From: QYOJ01 sp964642545 | GTDB lineage: Bacteria > Bacteroidota > Bacteroidia > Bacteroidales > FEN-979 | Length of the DNA stretch: 64,000 nt | Reading direction: 5' to 3' | Assembly (NCBI GenBank): GCA_964642545.1 | Contig: CAZXQU010000002.1 | Coordinates: 56,196-120,195, forward strand | Shown: positions 8,087-17,261 of the stretch, one piece after another | Layout: each line of letters begins with the position of its first letter | How positions within the stretch are numbered: the stretch's first letter is position 1 | Program-made: the position numbers and the translations under genes | Notes under the pieces: model-generated | Seen by the model: the letters and a program-made list of their open reading frames with translations, nothing else | Databases searched by the model: none | Told to the model about the DNA's origin: nothing

Positions 8087-9613
8087 TTATACTTCCCTCT
8101 CCCACTTCGCACCCTCTTTGGTATCTTTCACTACAATGCCCAGTTTCCCCAGCTCATCCCTGATCCGGTCGGAACCGCTCCAATCCTTTCGTGAACGGGC
8201 ATCTTGCCGTAGTTGGATGATCAACTTCATCAGGCCCTCAACGCTCTCTGATTGATCTTCGGAAGACTCATCCTCAAGAGCCAGAATGTCTGTAACGAAA
8301 GTGTTAAAAAGGCCTTGCAATTGGGTTAACTCTTCGTTTGTCAGGGTCTCTTTACCCTCCTTGACAGCATTGATGATCCTGACCGCTTCAAAGAGATTGG
8401 CAATCACCATCGGACTGTTGAAGTCGTCGTTCATGGCGGCGTAGCAGCTGGCAGTGAGATTCGTGATCCGTGATCCGTGATCCGTGATGTCGGATGCCGG
8501 ATGCCGGATGCCGGATGCCGGATCCTGCTGCCGACTGCCAACTGCCGACTGAAGATCTTTTAATGTTCCCCAGGCTGACATCAGTTTTTTCAATCCTTTC
8601 TCCGCTGCCTGTAAGGCTTCATTGGAGAAATCGAGGGTGCTGCGGTAATGAGCCATCAGGATGAAGAATCGAATGGTCATTGGACTATATGCTTGCTCAA
8701 GAAGGGGGTTGTTCCCACTGAAAAACTCCTCAAGTGTAACGGAGTTACCGAGGGATTTACCCATCTTCTGCCCGTTGATAGTGATCATGTTGTTATGTAA
8801 CCAATATTTTACTGCATCTTTCCCGTTTGCGATCCTCGACTGTGCGATTTCGCATTCGTGATGCGGGAAGAGCAGGTCCATGCCGCCTCCGTGGATGTCG
8901 AATTGTTCCCCTAAATACCTCGTTCCCATAGCCGAACACTCCAGGTGCCAACCAGGGAAGCCATCGCTCCAGGGAGAGGGCCAGCGCATGATGTGTTCGG
9001 GTTGAGCCTTTTTCCAAAGTGCAAAATCGGCCGGATTACGTTTTTCTTCCTGTCCATCAAGTTGTCGGGTGTTAGAGATTAGGTCTTCCAGCTTCCTTCC
9101 CGATAATTTTCCGTACTGGTGAGATTTGTTGTACTTCTCTATGTCAAAATAGACCGACCCATTGTTGATGTAAGCAAATTCGGCATCCAGAATTTTCTTT
9201 ATCATTTCAACCTGCTCGATGATATGCCCTGATGCCCTGGGTTCGATGCTTGGCTGAAGTACGTTTAGCATGGTCATAAAGCGATGGTACCTGTCTGTGT
9301 AATATTGTACCACTTCCATCGGCTCCACCTGATCCAACTTTGCTTTTTTCGCTATTTTATCTTCCCCTTCATCAAGGTCCTGCTCCAGGTGGCCAACATC
9401 TGTAATATTCCTCACATACCTCACCTTGTACCCAAGGTGTTTCAGGTATCGGAACACCAGGTCGAATGTGATGGCCGGACGAGCATGGCCAAGGTGGGGA
9501 TCACCATAGACTGTAGGACCGCAAACATACATCCCAACAAAGGGTTCCTTCAATGGGATAAAGAGTTCCTTCTCACGGCTCAATGTGTTGTAAACAGAAA
9601 GGTTATGCTCCAT
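8087..9613 (-). CDS. cysS: Cysteinyl-tRNA synthetase with in-frame repeat insertion
   Basis: Class I synthetase charging tRNA-Cys. The N-terminus has the CGPTVYG zinc-site motif and the HIGH motif DPHLGHARPA (about residues 37-46); the zinc-binding WHLECSAM segment and KMGKS at 283-287 are intact. The expected family length is about 460-490; this protein has 508 because residues about 354-386, between the connective helices and SCYAAMNDDFNSP, are encoded by 7-bp repeats (see the repeat entry). The frame is kept throughout and all catalytic motifs are present, so the enzyme is probably functional. The gene starts 100 bp from a divergent threonine dehydrogenase gene. Confidence 0.96.
   Translation of the reverse strand: MEHNLSVYNTLSREKELFIPLKEPFVGMYVCGPTVYGDPHLGHARPAITFDLVFRYLKHLGYKVRYVRNITDVGHLEQDLDEGEDKIAKKAKLDQVEPMEVVQYYTDRYHRFMTMLNVLQPSIEPRASGHIIEQVEMIKKILDAEFAYINNGSVYFDIEKYNKSHQYGKLSGRKLEDLISNTRQLDGQEEKRNPADFALWKKAQPEHIMRWPSPWSDGFPGWHLECSAMGTRYLGEQFDIHGGGMDLLFPHHECEIAQSRIANGKDAVKYWLHNNMITINGQKMGKSLGNSVTLEEFFSGNNPLLEQAYSPMTIRFFILMAHYRSTLDFSNEALQAAEKGLKKLMSAWGTLKDLQSAVGSRQQDPASGIRHPASDITDHGSRITNLTASCYAAMNDDFNSPMVIANLFEAVRIINAVKEGKETLTNEELTQLQGLFNTFVTDILALEDESSEDQSESVEGLMKLIIQLRQDARSRKDWSGSDRIRDELGKLGIVVKDTKEGAKWEREV
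8458..8552. repeat. Three successive heptad arrays inside cysS
   Basis: Read on the minus (coding) strand: GGCAGTC-type units (about three), GGCATCC units (four), then GGATCAC units (three). All have a 7-bp period, so three units span seven codons and are read in all three phases; none of these units creates a stop. The encoded stretch includes QSAVGSRQ, ASGIRHPAS and ITDHGSRIT. Confidence 0.9.
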
Positions 9614-9678
9614 GGATCAGCGAATTCGCAACAAAGTTAAGAAATTAAAACTTGCTAAAAGATTAACAATAAACTTCC

Positions 9679-9686
9679 TACTTTTG
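9679..9686 (+). promoter_or_regulatory. -7 promoter box of threonine dehydrogenase gene
   Basis: TACTTTTG matches TAnnTTTG and lies 28 bases before ATG 9714. A longer reading frame starting at 9612 would begin upstream of this box, so the box supports the start at 9714. A TTG at 9652-9654 is slightly too far upstream (24 bp) to be a good -33 element. Confidence 0.55.
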
Positions 9687-9713
9687 CAAACGAAACCAAC
9701 AATTCTTCAACAG

Positions 9714-10661
9714 ATGGAAAAAATTCTGGTCATTGGATGTTCAGGACAAATTGGTTCTGAACTAACCCTTGAACTACGTAAAATGTATGGCGACAGCAAC
9801 GTCGTTGCTACGGATATCCGACCTGCTCCAGCCGATATTCTGGAGAGTGGTCCGTTCGAGATCCTTGATGTACTGGATGCAGGAAAACTTCAGTTGATCT
9901 GCGAGCATGAAAAGATCACCCAGGTATATCACCTGGCGGCCATCCTCTCAGGCAACGCCGAAAAACGCCCTATGCCCTCCTGGGATATCAACATGCGCAG
10001 CCTCTTCAATGTACTGGAGATCGGAAAAGCACTAAAAATTAAAAAAATATTCTGGCCAAGCTCCATCGCAGTTTTTGGTCCAACGACTCCCCGGATGAAT
10101 ACCCCTCAGTATACCATCATGGAGCCGAATACAGTTTACGGCATCAGTAAGCTTGCTGGCGAGCGATGGATTGAATATTACTACCAGAAGTATGGTATAG
10201 ATACACGTAGCTTGCGCTATCCCGGACTGATCAGCTACAAGACGGAAGCCGGTGGCGGCACAACTGACTATGCGGTGGAGATCTTCTATGATGCCATCAG
10301 GAAAGGAAACTATAAATGCTTCCTGAGCAGCGAAACGGCTCTTCCGATGATGTTCATGCCCGATGCTATCAAAGCAACCATTGATGTGATGGAAGCTGAG
10401 GCATCAAAGCTAAGCCTGCGGTCAAGCTATAATGTTGCCGGAATCTGCTTTACCCCGCATACCCTGGCCAATGAGATCAAAAATCATATCCCCGGTTTTG
10501 AGATCACCTACAAACCCGATTTTCGCCAGGCGATTGCCGACTCGTGGCCCGATTGTATTGACGACAGTGTAGCACAAAAAGATTGGGGTCTTACCTATGA
10601 ATACAATCTGCCCCGCATGACGCAGGTGATGATTGATGAGATCAAGAAGAAATTAGTTTAA
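9714..10661 (+). CDS. L-threonine 3-dehydrogenase, short-chain (SDR/epimerase) type
   Basis: A 315-residue NAD-dependent enzyme oxidising L-threonine to 2-amino-3-ketobutyrate. The Rossmann motif GCSGQIG is at residues 8-14 and the SDR active-site pair is Tyr142/Lys146 (VYGISKLAGE). Characteristic threonine-dehydrogenase stretches of this family, as in the Flavobacterium enzyme, include HLAAILSGNAEKRP and the TEAGGGTTDYAVEIFY block. The product is the substrate of KBL, and a KBL gene lies at 25760-26959, so the window holds both steps of threonine to glycine plus acetyl-CoA, though not adjacent. The first 34 codons of the longer reading frame look non-coding. The 3' end overlaps the convergent MBL gene by 20 bp. 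Confidence 0.88.
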   Translation: MEKILVIGCSGQIGSELTLELRKMYGDSNVVATDIRPAPADILESGPFEILDVLDAGKLQLICEHEKITQVYHLAAILSGNAEKRPMPSWDINMRSLFNVLEIGKALKIKKIFWPSSIAVFGPTTPRMNTPQYTIMEPNTVYGISKLAGERWIEYYYQKYGIDTRSLRYPGLISYKTEAGGGTTDYAVEIFYDAIRKGNYKCFLSSETALPMMFMPDAIKATIDVMEAEASKLSLRSSYNVAGICFTPHTLANEIKNHIPGFEITYKPDFRQAIADSWPDCIDDSVAQKDWGLTYEYNLPRMTQVMIDEIKKKLV

Positions 10662-11481
10662 ACGCCTCCTTCATCCGAACCCCTTTATCCGTCTGTTCAA
10701 CAGTACAGCATTCGTTGTTGATGTCGTGTTCGAAAAAGAGGATATATCCCTTTTCAGCAGCCTCATTCATGAACTTCTCCTTCTCTTCCAGTGTAATCAG
10801 TGGCCGGGTGTCGTAACTCATCACATAGGGTAATGGAATATGAGCGGTGGAGGGAAGCAGATCAGCCATGTATACAATGGTCTTGCCGTTGTATTGAATG
10901 AAAGGAATCACCTGTCCGTTGGTATGTCCATGAAACAGACGTACCGAAATTCCAGGGATGATCTCACTATCCTCGTCAATCAATTTCAACGTTCCTTTTT
11001 CTTTGATCGGCAGAATGTTCTCTTTTAGGAATGAGGCCTTTTCGCGGTTGTTCGGGTTGGTTGCCCATTCCCATTGCTGATGACTCGTCCAGTAAGTGGC
11101 ATTGGGAAAAGTTGGAATGTAATCCGTTTTATCTTCATTCCAACGTATCGCTCCACCGGCATGGTCGAAATGAAGGTGGGTAAGGATAACATCTGTGATG
11201 TCGTTTACGGTAAAGCCAACTTTAGCCAATGATCCGTCGAGGGTATTCTCTCCGTTCAGAAAATAATGCCCGAGGAATTTCTGGGATTGCTTATCACCTA
11301 TTCCACAGTCGATCAAAACCTTCCTGTCGCCTGTATCAATCAGCAGGCAGCGCATCGACCAGTTGCAGAGGTTGTTCTCGTCGCACGGGTATAATTTACT
11401 CCACATCACCTTGGGAACCACGCCAAACATGGCACCGCCGTCAAGCTTCAGGTTTCCGGTATTGATAGCATATAGTTTCAT
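10642..11481 (-). CDS. MBL-fold metallohydrolase (lactonase-like)
   Basis: A 279-residue metallo-beta-lactamase-fold hydrolase with the dinuclear zinc motif THLHFDHAGG (His102, His104, Asp106, His107), a later His in LFHGHTNGQ and an Asp in YMADLLPS. The arrangement resembles AHL lactonase/AttM-like enzymes, which hydrolyse lactones or other esters. No signal peptide is visible, so it is cytoplasmic. It is the last gene of the leftward butyrate-kinase operon, 48 bp behind that gene with a repeat array in the gap. In that context it might act on a CoA or lactone by-product, but this is inference; substrate cannot be assigned from sequence. Confidence 0.82.
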   Translation of the reverse strand: MKLYAINTGNLKLDGGAMFGVVPKVMWSKLYPCDENNLCNWSMRCLLIDTGDRKVLIDCGIGDKQSQKFLGHYFLNGENTLDGSLAKVGFTVNDITDVILTHLHFDHAGGAIRWNEDKTDYIPTFPNATYWTSHQQWEWATNPNNREKASFLKENILPIKEKGTLKLIDEDSEIIPGISVRLFHGHTNGQVIPFIQYNGKTIVYMADLLPSTAHIPLPYVMSYDTRPLITLEEKEKFMNEAAEKGYILFFEHDINNECCTVEQTDKGVRMKEAFKLISS

Positions 11482-11486
11482 AAAAA

Positions 11487-11531
11487 GTCAGAAGTTAGAA
11501 GGTAGAAGTACGAAGTATTCACTATTTCGCT
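11487..11531. repeat. Heptad array overlapping the butyrate kinase stop
   Basis: Plus-strand units GTCAGAA, GTTAGAA, GGTAGAA, GTACGAA with a 7-bp period, then a short AGCGAAATAG-type stretch on the minus strand that overlaps the butyrate kinase TAG. The unit family GTCAGAA/GTTAGAA recurs at 37339-37391 and 38641-38706. Confidence 0.8.
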
Positions 11532-12603
11532 ACTTATATTCAGAGATCTCGATCTCGCCCCTGATCAAACGAAGGGCACTGGCGGCCATGGCCTGGATCT
11601 CATTGTCGCCGGGGAAGATGATAACCTGCCCTAGACAGTCGACATGGTCGCGAATGTTCTTGACTACGAATTCGGAATGAGCCAGGTCGCCAGTTAGGAG
11701 GATTGCATCCACCTTGCCCTTCAGGGCAACAAACATTTCACCAATTGACTTTGACACCTGGTATGCCATCGCTTCAATGATAAGCCTCGCCTGTGTGTCA
11801 CCATTATTGATCCTGTTTTCAATCTCAGTGATATCAGTGGTGCCGAGGTGGGCATTGATCCCCCCTTGGTGAGTAAGCAAAGCGAAAATTTCCTCCTTTG
11901 TTTTTTCCCCTTCGAAGCACATCTTCACAACATCACCGAGCGGAAGGCTACCGCAGCGGATCATTGAGAAGGGACCATCGCCCTCAAAACCCTGGTTAAC
12001 ATCGATTACCTTCCCTTTGCAGTGGGCACCAACGGTGGTCCCGTTACCCATATGGGCGACGATAAGGTTCATTTCATTGTAATTCTTCTTGAGGCTATCG
12101 GCGTAGATCTTGGCAACGGCTTTTTGATTGAGAGCATGGAATACTGACTTTCGCTCCAGTCCTGGAGCGCCGGTGATCCGGGCAATGTCCTGCATCTCAT
12201 CCACGGTTGTTGGGTGGGCAATCAGCGCATGGGCTCCCTCCATTTCAGCAGCCACTGCATCTGCCACCAGTCCGCCTATATTGATGATATCAATGCCGAT
12301 TGGACTGTTCATCAGATCGTAACGTAGCGATTCATTGACTTCGTAAATCCCGGAATGCACCGGTTTGATTAATCCGCCTCGTGCGATGACAATTTTTACA
12401 GTACTATAGTCGAAATTGTTATTCTGCAACTCTTTGAAAACTACATCACGCCTGAATTCGACCTGATCGTAAACGGTTTTAAACTGGCTGAGTTCTTTCG
12501 CAGAGTGTCTTCTGTTGTTGATATAAAGCAACTGAAAATTTTCAAAAACAGCTATCTGTGTTACCTTGTCCTTCGGATTGACAACCAAAATATTGAAGGT
12601 CAT
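11530..12603 (-). CDS. buk: Butyrate (branched-chain fatty acid) kinase
   Basis: A 357-residue ASKHA-fold acyl kinase interconverting butyryl-phosphate plus ADP and butyrate plus ATP; homologues also accept isobutyrate and isovalerate. Family landmarks are the N-terminal ILVVNPKDKVTQIAVF, the nucleotide-binding IVAHMGNGTTVGAHCKG and VNQGFEGDGPFS segments, and ILLTGDLAHSE near the C-terminus. It follows icmF by 18 bp in the same direction and so is very likely cotranscribed. No phosphotransbutyrylase gene is visible in the window, so the acyl-phosphate must be supplied by a gene elsewhere. The Buk/branched-chain kinase split cannot be made by eye. Confidence 0.92.
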   Translation of the reverse strand: MTFNILVVNPKDKVTQIAVFENFQLLYINNRRHSAKELSQFKTVYDQVEFRRDVVFKELQNNNFDYSTVKIVIARGGLIKPVHSGIYEVNESLRYDLMNSPIGIDIINIGGLVADAVAAEMEGAHALIAHPTTVDEMQDIARITGAPGLERKSVFHALNQKAVAKIYADSLKKNYNEMNLIVAHMGNGTTVGAHCKGKVIDVNQGFEGDGPFSMIRCGSLPLGDVVKMCFEGEKTKEEIFALLTHQGGINAHLGTTDITEIENRINNGDTQARLIIEAMAYQVSKSIGEMFVALKGKVDAILLTGDLAHSEFVVKNIRDHVDCLGQVIIFPGDNEIQAMAASALRLIRGEIEISEYK

Positions 12604-12621
12604 AATTCCATGTTTTAAGGG

Positions 12622-15600
12622 TTACATACTTCTTCTGTACTGTCCGCCCACATCAAATAATGCGTGTGTGATCTGACCGATGGAGCAGATTTTAGAGGCT
12701 TCCATCAAACTCTCAAAGATATTTAAATTCTGAGTGGTTCTGTGTTGCAAATCCTGCAATGCAACTGCCGATTCCTTTTCCCATGTCTTATGAAGTTGCT
12801 TCAGCATATCGATCTGATACTGCTTCTCCTCTTCTGTTGACCGGATAACCTCTCCAGGTAATACAGTCGGAGACCCTTTGCTGGAAAGAAAGGTGTTTAC
12901 ACCCATGATCGGCAGCTTTCCCGAATTTTTCATCATCTCGTAATAGAGAGACTCTTCCTGGATCTTACTGCGCTGGTACATGGTCTCCATGGCACCCAGC
13001 ACACCGCCTCTTTCCGATATCCTTTCAAATTCAAGCATCACTGCCTCTTCAACCAGCTCTGTCAGCTCTTCAATAATAAATGATCCCTGAAGAGTGTTCT
13101 GGTTTTTTGCCAGGCCAAGTTCGTGGTTGATAATCATCTGGATAGCCATTGCCCGGCGTACCGATTCTTCGGTAGGTGTGGTGATAGCCTCATCATACGC
13201 ATTGGTATGCAACGAGTTGCAATTGTCATAAATAGCATACAATGCTTGCAGAGTTGTCCGGATGTCGTTGAAGTCGATCTCCTGGGCATGCAGTGATCTC
13301 CCGGATGTCTGAATATGATATTTCAGCATCTGTGAACGAGCGTTTGCTTTGTAGCGGTATTTCATCGCCTTGGCCCAGATAAGTCGGGCCACTCTTCCGA
13401 TCACTGAATATTCGGGATCAAGCCCGTTAGAGAAGAAGAAAGAGAGGTTTGGGGCAAACTTATTTACATCCATCCCCCGCGAAGCGTAATATTCCACATA
13501 GGTAAACCCATTGGAGAGGGTGAGCGCCAACTGCGTGATCGGGTTCGCTCCCGCCTCGGCAATGTGGTATCCGGAAATGGAGACAGAATAGAAATTCCTG
13601 ACGTTTGTATAAATGAAGTAATCCTGAATATCCCCCATCATCTTCAGGGCAAAATCGGTGGAGAAGATGCAGGTGTTTTGTGCCTGATCCTCTTTCAGGA
13701 TATCAGCCTGTATGGTTCCCCGTACCTGCGACAAAGTCTCCTGCTTAATTTTCGCATACACCTCCTGTGGCAACACCATGTCGCCCGTCACGCCCAGTAG
13801 CAACAAACCAAGTCCGTTATTCCCCTTTGGCAATTTTCCCTGGTAGGAAGGACGTTTTGTTCCTTTCTTCCGGTAGATTGCCTGGATCTTTTTCGCGACC
13901 TCCTCTTCCAGGCCATGTTCGAGGATATATTTCTCACATTGCTGATCGATGGCGGTATTCATGAAATATCCAACCATCGTGGGTGCCGGCCCATTGATCG
14001 TCATGGAAACCGAAGTGTTTGGATCAAGCAGATCGAGCCCGGAATAAAGTTTTTTAGAGTCGTCTAAACAGGCAATAGAGACGCCTGAGTTGCCGATTTT
14101 CCCATAAATATCAGGCCGCATGCCAGGGTCAAATCCATAGAGTGTGACAGAGTCGTAAGCTGTAGAGAGGCGAATAAAAGGCATCCCGTGTGAGACGTAA
14201 TGGAACCGTTTGTTGGTCCGCTCAGGCCCACCTTCTCCGGCAAACATCCGGGTGGGGTCTTCGCTGGTCCGTTTAAAGGGAAAGACACCTGCAGCATACG
14301 GAAATTCGCCTGGCACATTCTCGCGAAGATTCCAATTCAGAATATCTCCCCATCCTTTGTATTTTGGAAGGGAGATCTTGGGAATCCGGAGGTGGGAGAG
14401 CGACTCGGTATGGGTCTCCACTTTGATCTCCTTGTCGCGTACTTTGTATACAAATGTCTCTTCCTGTAAACTCCGGATTTTCCCGGGCCAGTTCTTTAGA
14501 ATTTGCTGGTTGGCAGGATCAAGGTCTTTCTTTGTTTGCTCGTAAATTTTCTCAAGTTCAGTGATAGCTGCCTGTTGCCTTACTGAATTTTCCGGAGACG
14601 GCAGGGTCTCAGGATTTCGGAATGTCTCCAGTGTTTCGTGGATAGCATAGAGCCGCTGAGCAACCTTGGCCTGTTCCTGCGACCATTGGTTATATCCCCT
14701 GACTGCCTCAGCGATTTCTGCCATGTAGCGGGTTCGGGAGGGAGGAATAATAAATATTTTCTCCTCCATCTCATCTTTCCCGATAAAATGGCTTGGGAAT
14801 GATACGCCTGTCTTCTCTTTGATCGCTGAGATGATTGCCTGGTATAGTTTGTTTACTCCGGGGTCGTTGAACTGGGAGGCAACGGTTCCGTATACCGGCA
14901 TCAAGTCAAGGTCGTCGTGGAAACGGTTGTGGTTCCTTTGGTATTGTTTTTTCACATCCCGTAAGGCATCCAGCGCTCCCCGCTTGTCAAATTTGTTGAT
15001 GGCGATCAGGTCGGCAAAGTCAAGCATGTCGATCTTTTCGAGCTGACTGGCAGCCCCGAATTCGGGGGTCATCACATAGAGTGTCAGGTCGCTGTGGTCG
15101 ACGATCTCGGTGTCGGACTGACCGATCCCTGAAGTCTCCACGATGATCAGGTCAAAGCCGGCTGCTTTGGTGATCGTAATGGCATCCTTCACATATTTTG
15201 AGAGAGCCAGGTTGGACTGCCGGGTGGCAAGAGAACGCATATAAACCCGTGGGTCGCTGATAGCATTCATCCGGATCCGGTCGCCCAGCAATGCTCCTCC
15301 GGTCTTTCTCTTGGTAGGATCAACCGAAATAATCGCGATATTTTTATCGGGAAGGTCATTTATATAGCGCCTAACAATTTCATCTACCAGGCTCGATTTC
15401 CCTGAACCTCCGGTTCCTGTAATTCCTAGGATAGGAACCTTATTCTTTTTTGCTTTGGCTTCCAGCTTTTGCAAAAATGGACGAGCCCCTTCCGGATCAT
15501 TTTCGGCCAGCGTAATCAGTCGCGATATCAGGGACTGACCACTGGCCTGTATATCATCGAAATCAATTTTCTCCAGGTTGTTCAGTGGAAAATCACATCG

Positions 15601-16023
15601 TTCCAGCACATCGTTGATCATACCCTGCAGGCTCAACTCCCTGCCGTCATCCGGTGAGTAGATTCTGGTGATTCCGTATTCCTGAAGCTCTCTGATCTCT
15701 TCCGGAAGAATGACGCCACCTCCACCTCCGAAGATCTTGATATGTCCGCATCCCGCTTCGTGCAGGAGATCGTACATGTACTTGAAAAACTCCATATGGC
15801 CTCCCTGGTAGGAGGTAATCGCCACCGCATGTGCATCTTCCTGGATGGCACAATCGACGATCTCCTGCACGGAGCGGTTGTGTCCGAGATGAATCACCTC
15901 CGCCCCGCTTGCCTGCAAGATCCTGCGCATGATATTAATCGCTGCATCGTGGCCATCAAACAAGGATGCTGCCGTAACAATGCGAACGTGGTTGTTCGGT
16001 TTATACGGTTTGGGTATTTTCAT
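12622..16023 (-). CDS. icmF: Fused isobutyryl-CoA mutase with G-protein chaperone domain
   Basis: A 1133-residue adenosylcobalamin enzyme that rearranges isobutyryl-CoA and n-butyryl-CoA. Domain order is B12-binding domain (residues 1-150, FDGHDAAI with lower-ligand His25), MeaB-like GTPase (Walker A GITGTGGSGKSS, about 198-210; NKFD motif further on), linker, and TIM-barrel substrate domain (about 570-1133). The substrate domain carries GVFPFKRTSEDPTRMFAG and GTIQADILKEDQAQNT, which are IcmF-type; methylmalonyl-CoA mutases have Tyr and Arg at the corresponding selectivity positions. Acyl-CoA dehydrogenase upstream (14-bp gap) and butyrate kinase downstream agree with a butyryl/isobutyryl-CoA role. 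Confidence 0.95.
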   Translation of the reverse strand: MKIPKPYKPNNHVRIVTAASLFDGHDAAINIMRRILQASGAEVIHLGHNRSVQEIVDCAIQEDAHAVAITSYQGGHMEFFKYMYDLLHEAGCGHIKIFGGGGGVILPEEIRELQEYGITRIYSPDDGRELSLQGMINDVLERCDFPLNNLEKIDFDDIQASGQSLISRLITLAENDPEGARPFLQKLEAKAKKNKVPILGITGTGGSGKSSLVDEIVRRYINDLPDKNIAIISVDPTKRKTGGALLGDRIRMNAISDPRVYMRSLATRQSNLALSKYVKDAITITKAAGFDLIIVETSGIGQSDTEIVDHSDLTLYVMTPEFGAASQLEKIDMLDFADLIAINKFDKRGALDALRDVKKQYQRNHNRFHDDLDLMPVYGTVASQFNDPGVNKLYQAIISAIKEKTGVSFPSHFIGKDEMEEKIFIIPPSRTRYMAEIAEAVRGYNQWSQEQAKVAQRLYAIHETLETFRNPETLPSPENSVRQQAAITELEKIYEQTKKDLDPANQQILKNWPGKIRSLQEETFVYKVRDKEIKVETHTESLSHLRIPKISLPKYKGWGDILNWNLRENVPGEFPYAAGVFPFKRTSEDPTRMFAGEGGPERTNKRFHYVSHGMPFIRLSTAYDSVTLYGFDPGMRPDIYGKIGNSGVSIACLDDSKKLYSGLDLLDPNTSVSMTINGPAPTMVGYFMNTAIDQQCEKYILEHGLEEEVAKKIQAIYRKKGTKRPSYQGKLPKGNNGLGLLLLGVTGDMVLPQEVYAKIKQETLSQVRGTIQADILKEDQAQNTCIFSTDFALKMMGDIQDYFIYTNVRNFYSVSISGYHIAEAGANPITQLALTLSNGFTYVEYYASRGMDVNKFAPNLSFFFSNGLDPEYSVIGRVARLIWAKAMKYRYKANARSQMLKYHIQTSGRSLHAQEIDFNDIRTTLQALYAIYDNCNSLHTNAYDEAITTPTEESVRRAMAIQMIINHELGLAKNQNTLQGSFIIEELTELVEEAVMLEFERISERGGVLGAMETMYQRSKIQEESLYYEMMKNSGKLPIMGVNTFLSSKGSPTVLPGEVIRSTEEEKQYQIDMLKQLHKTWEKESAVALQDLQHRTTQNLNIFESLMEASKICSIGQITHALFDVGGQYRRSM

Positions 16024-16037
16024 TGAATCAGCGAAAC

Positions 16038-17180
16038 TTAATCGTTCATGATAGCCCGTGAGATGATAATCTGCTGTATCTCACTGGTTCCTTCGTAGAT
16101 CTGTGTCAGTTTGGCTTCACGCATGAGGCGTTCAACGTGATATTCCTTTACATAACCGTATCCTCCAAGAATCTGAACTGCTTCAGTGGTAACATACATG
16201 GCGGTTTCGGCTGCCCAGTATTTTGCCATGGCACTTGCAGTTCCATAAGGCTGTTTCTGGTCTTTTAACCAGGCCGCTTTCAACGTAAAATATCGAGCAG
16301 CTTCAATCCGGGTATGCATCTCCGCCAATTTAAACCCAATAGCCTGGTGATTGATGATTTCCGTGCCAAAAGCTTTCCGCTCCTTCGCATATTGAAGGGC
16401 ACGTTCATAGGCTCCCTGAGCTATTCCCAACGCCTGAGAAGCAATTCCGATTCTACCTCCTTCAAGAGTTTTCATGGCCGCTTTGAAGCCAAAGCCATCC
16501 TCGCCAATCCGGTTCTCCTTCGGAACTTTCACATCATTAAACATGACTGAATGGGTATCAGAACTTCTCATGCCCATCTTATCTTCATGCGGACCAAGTG
16601 TGATGCCTGGAGTATCCTTCTCAACAATCAGCGCATTGATGCCTTTATGCTTTTTCTCGGGATGTGTTTGTGCTATCAAAATATAGGTCGAAGCGCAATT
16701 TGCATTGGTGATCCAATTTTTTGTTCCGTTCACCAAATAGTGATCTCCCATATCAATGGCCGTAGTACGCTGGGAAGTTGCATCAGACCCTGCATCCGGC
16801 TCAGATAGTAAAAATGCACCCAACTTTTCACCCCGGGCAAGTGGTTTGAGGTACTTCTCCTTTTGTGCTTCATTTCCAAACTCTTCAAGTTCATAGCAAA
16901 CCAGCGAGTTATTCACGGAAACGATGACAGATGTTGAGGAGTCGACTTTCGATAACTCCTCCATGGCGAGGACGTAGGAGATGGTGTCCATCCCTCCTCC
17001 GTCGTACTTGGGATCTACGGTCATGCCCATGAAGCCAAGTTCGGTTAGTGCTTTAACGTGCTGGGTAGGGAATTCGCAAGTTGCATCGCGTTCCAAAACG
17101 TCTTTGATCAGCTCCCGCTGGGCATAGTCCCTGGCAGCCTGCTGGATCATCTTTTGCTCTTCAGTAAATTCAAAATTCAT
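16038..17180 (-). CDS. Short-chain acyl-CoA dehydrogenase
   Basis: A 380-residue FAD-dependent dehydrogenase introducing a 2,3-double bond in an acyl-CoA. FAD-contact signatures are present (GAFLLSEPDAGSDA and the GGYGYVKEYHVERLMR block), and the catalytic base is Glu363 in IYEGTSEIQ. The C-terminal Glu position is that of butyryl/short-chain enzymes, not of isovaleryl-CoA dehydrogenase. It heads the leftward operon with icmF and butyrate kinase, suggesting butyryl-CoA or isobutyryl-CoA as substrate. An electron-transfer flavoprotein is not encoded in the window. The start at 17180 is supported by a -7 box about 30 bp upstream. Confidence 0.93.
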   Translation of the reverse strand: MNFEFTEEQKMIQQAARDYAQRELIKDVLERDATCEFPTQHVKALTELGFMGMTVDPKYDGGGMDTISYVLAMEELSKVDSSTSVIVSVNNSLVCYELEEFGNEAQKEKYLKPLARGEKLGAFLLSEPDAGSDATSQRTTAIDMGDHYLVNGTKNWITNANCASTYILIAQTHPEKKHKGINALIVEKDTPGITLGPHEDKMGMRSSDTHSVMFNDVKVPKENRIGEDGFGFKAAMKTLEGGRIGIASQALGIAQGAYERALQYAKERKAFGTEIINHQAIGFKLAEMHTRIEAARYFTLKAAWLKDQKQPYGTASAMAKYWAAETAMYVTTEAVQILGGYGYVKEYHVERLMREAKLTQIYEGTSEIQQIIISRAIMND

Positions 17181-17209
17181 TGGATCAGAAATTTAAAATT
17201 AGTGTCTTT

Positions 17210-17217
17210 CAAAAATA
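17210..17217 (-). promoter_or_regulatory. -7 promoter box of the acyl-CoA dehydrogenase-icmF-buk operon
   Basis: On the minus strand TATTTTTG fits TAnnTTTG, about 30 bp before the dehydrogenase ATG and downstream of the terminator of the preceding gene. No convincing -33 TTG at 19-21 bp was found. Confidence 0.45.
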
Positions 17218-17261
17218 CATGTTTTCTTCGAACAAAAAAAGATGCAAGAAGAATATTCAAC

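Noticed and set aside
9612..9713. Longer N-terminus of the threonine dehydrogenase
   Set aside because: The extra 34 codons lie upstream of the -7 box and precede the normal MEKILVIG start.
12622..16023. Methylmalonyl-CoA mutase
   Set aside because: The fused B12-GTPase-mutase order and the GTIQADILKEDQAQNT and GVFPFKRT motifs fit IcmF instead.
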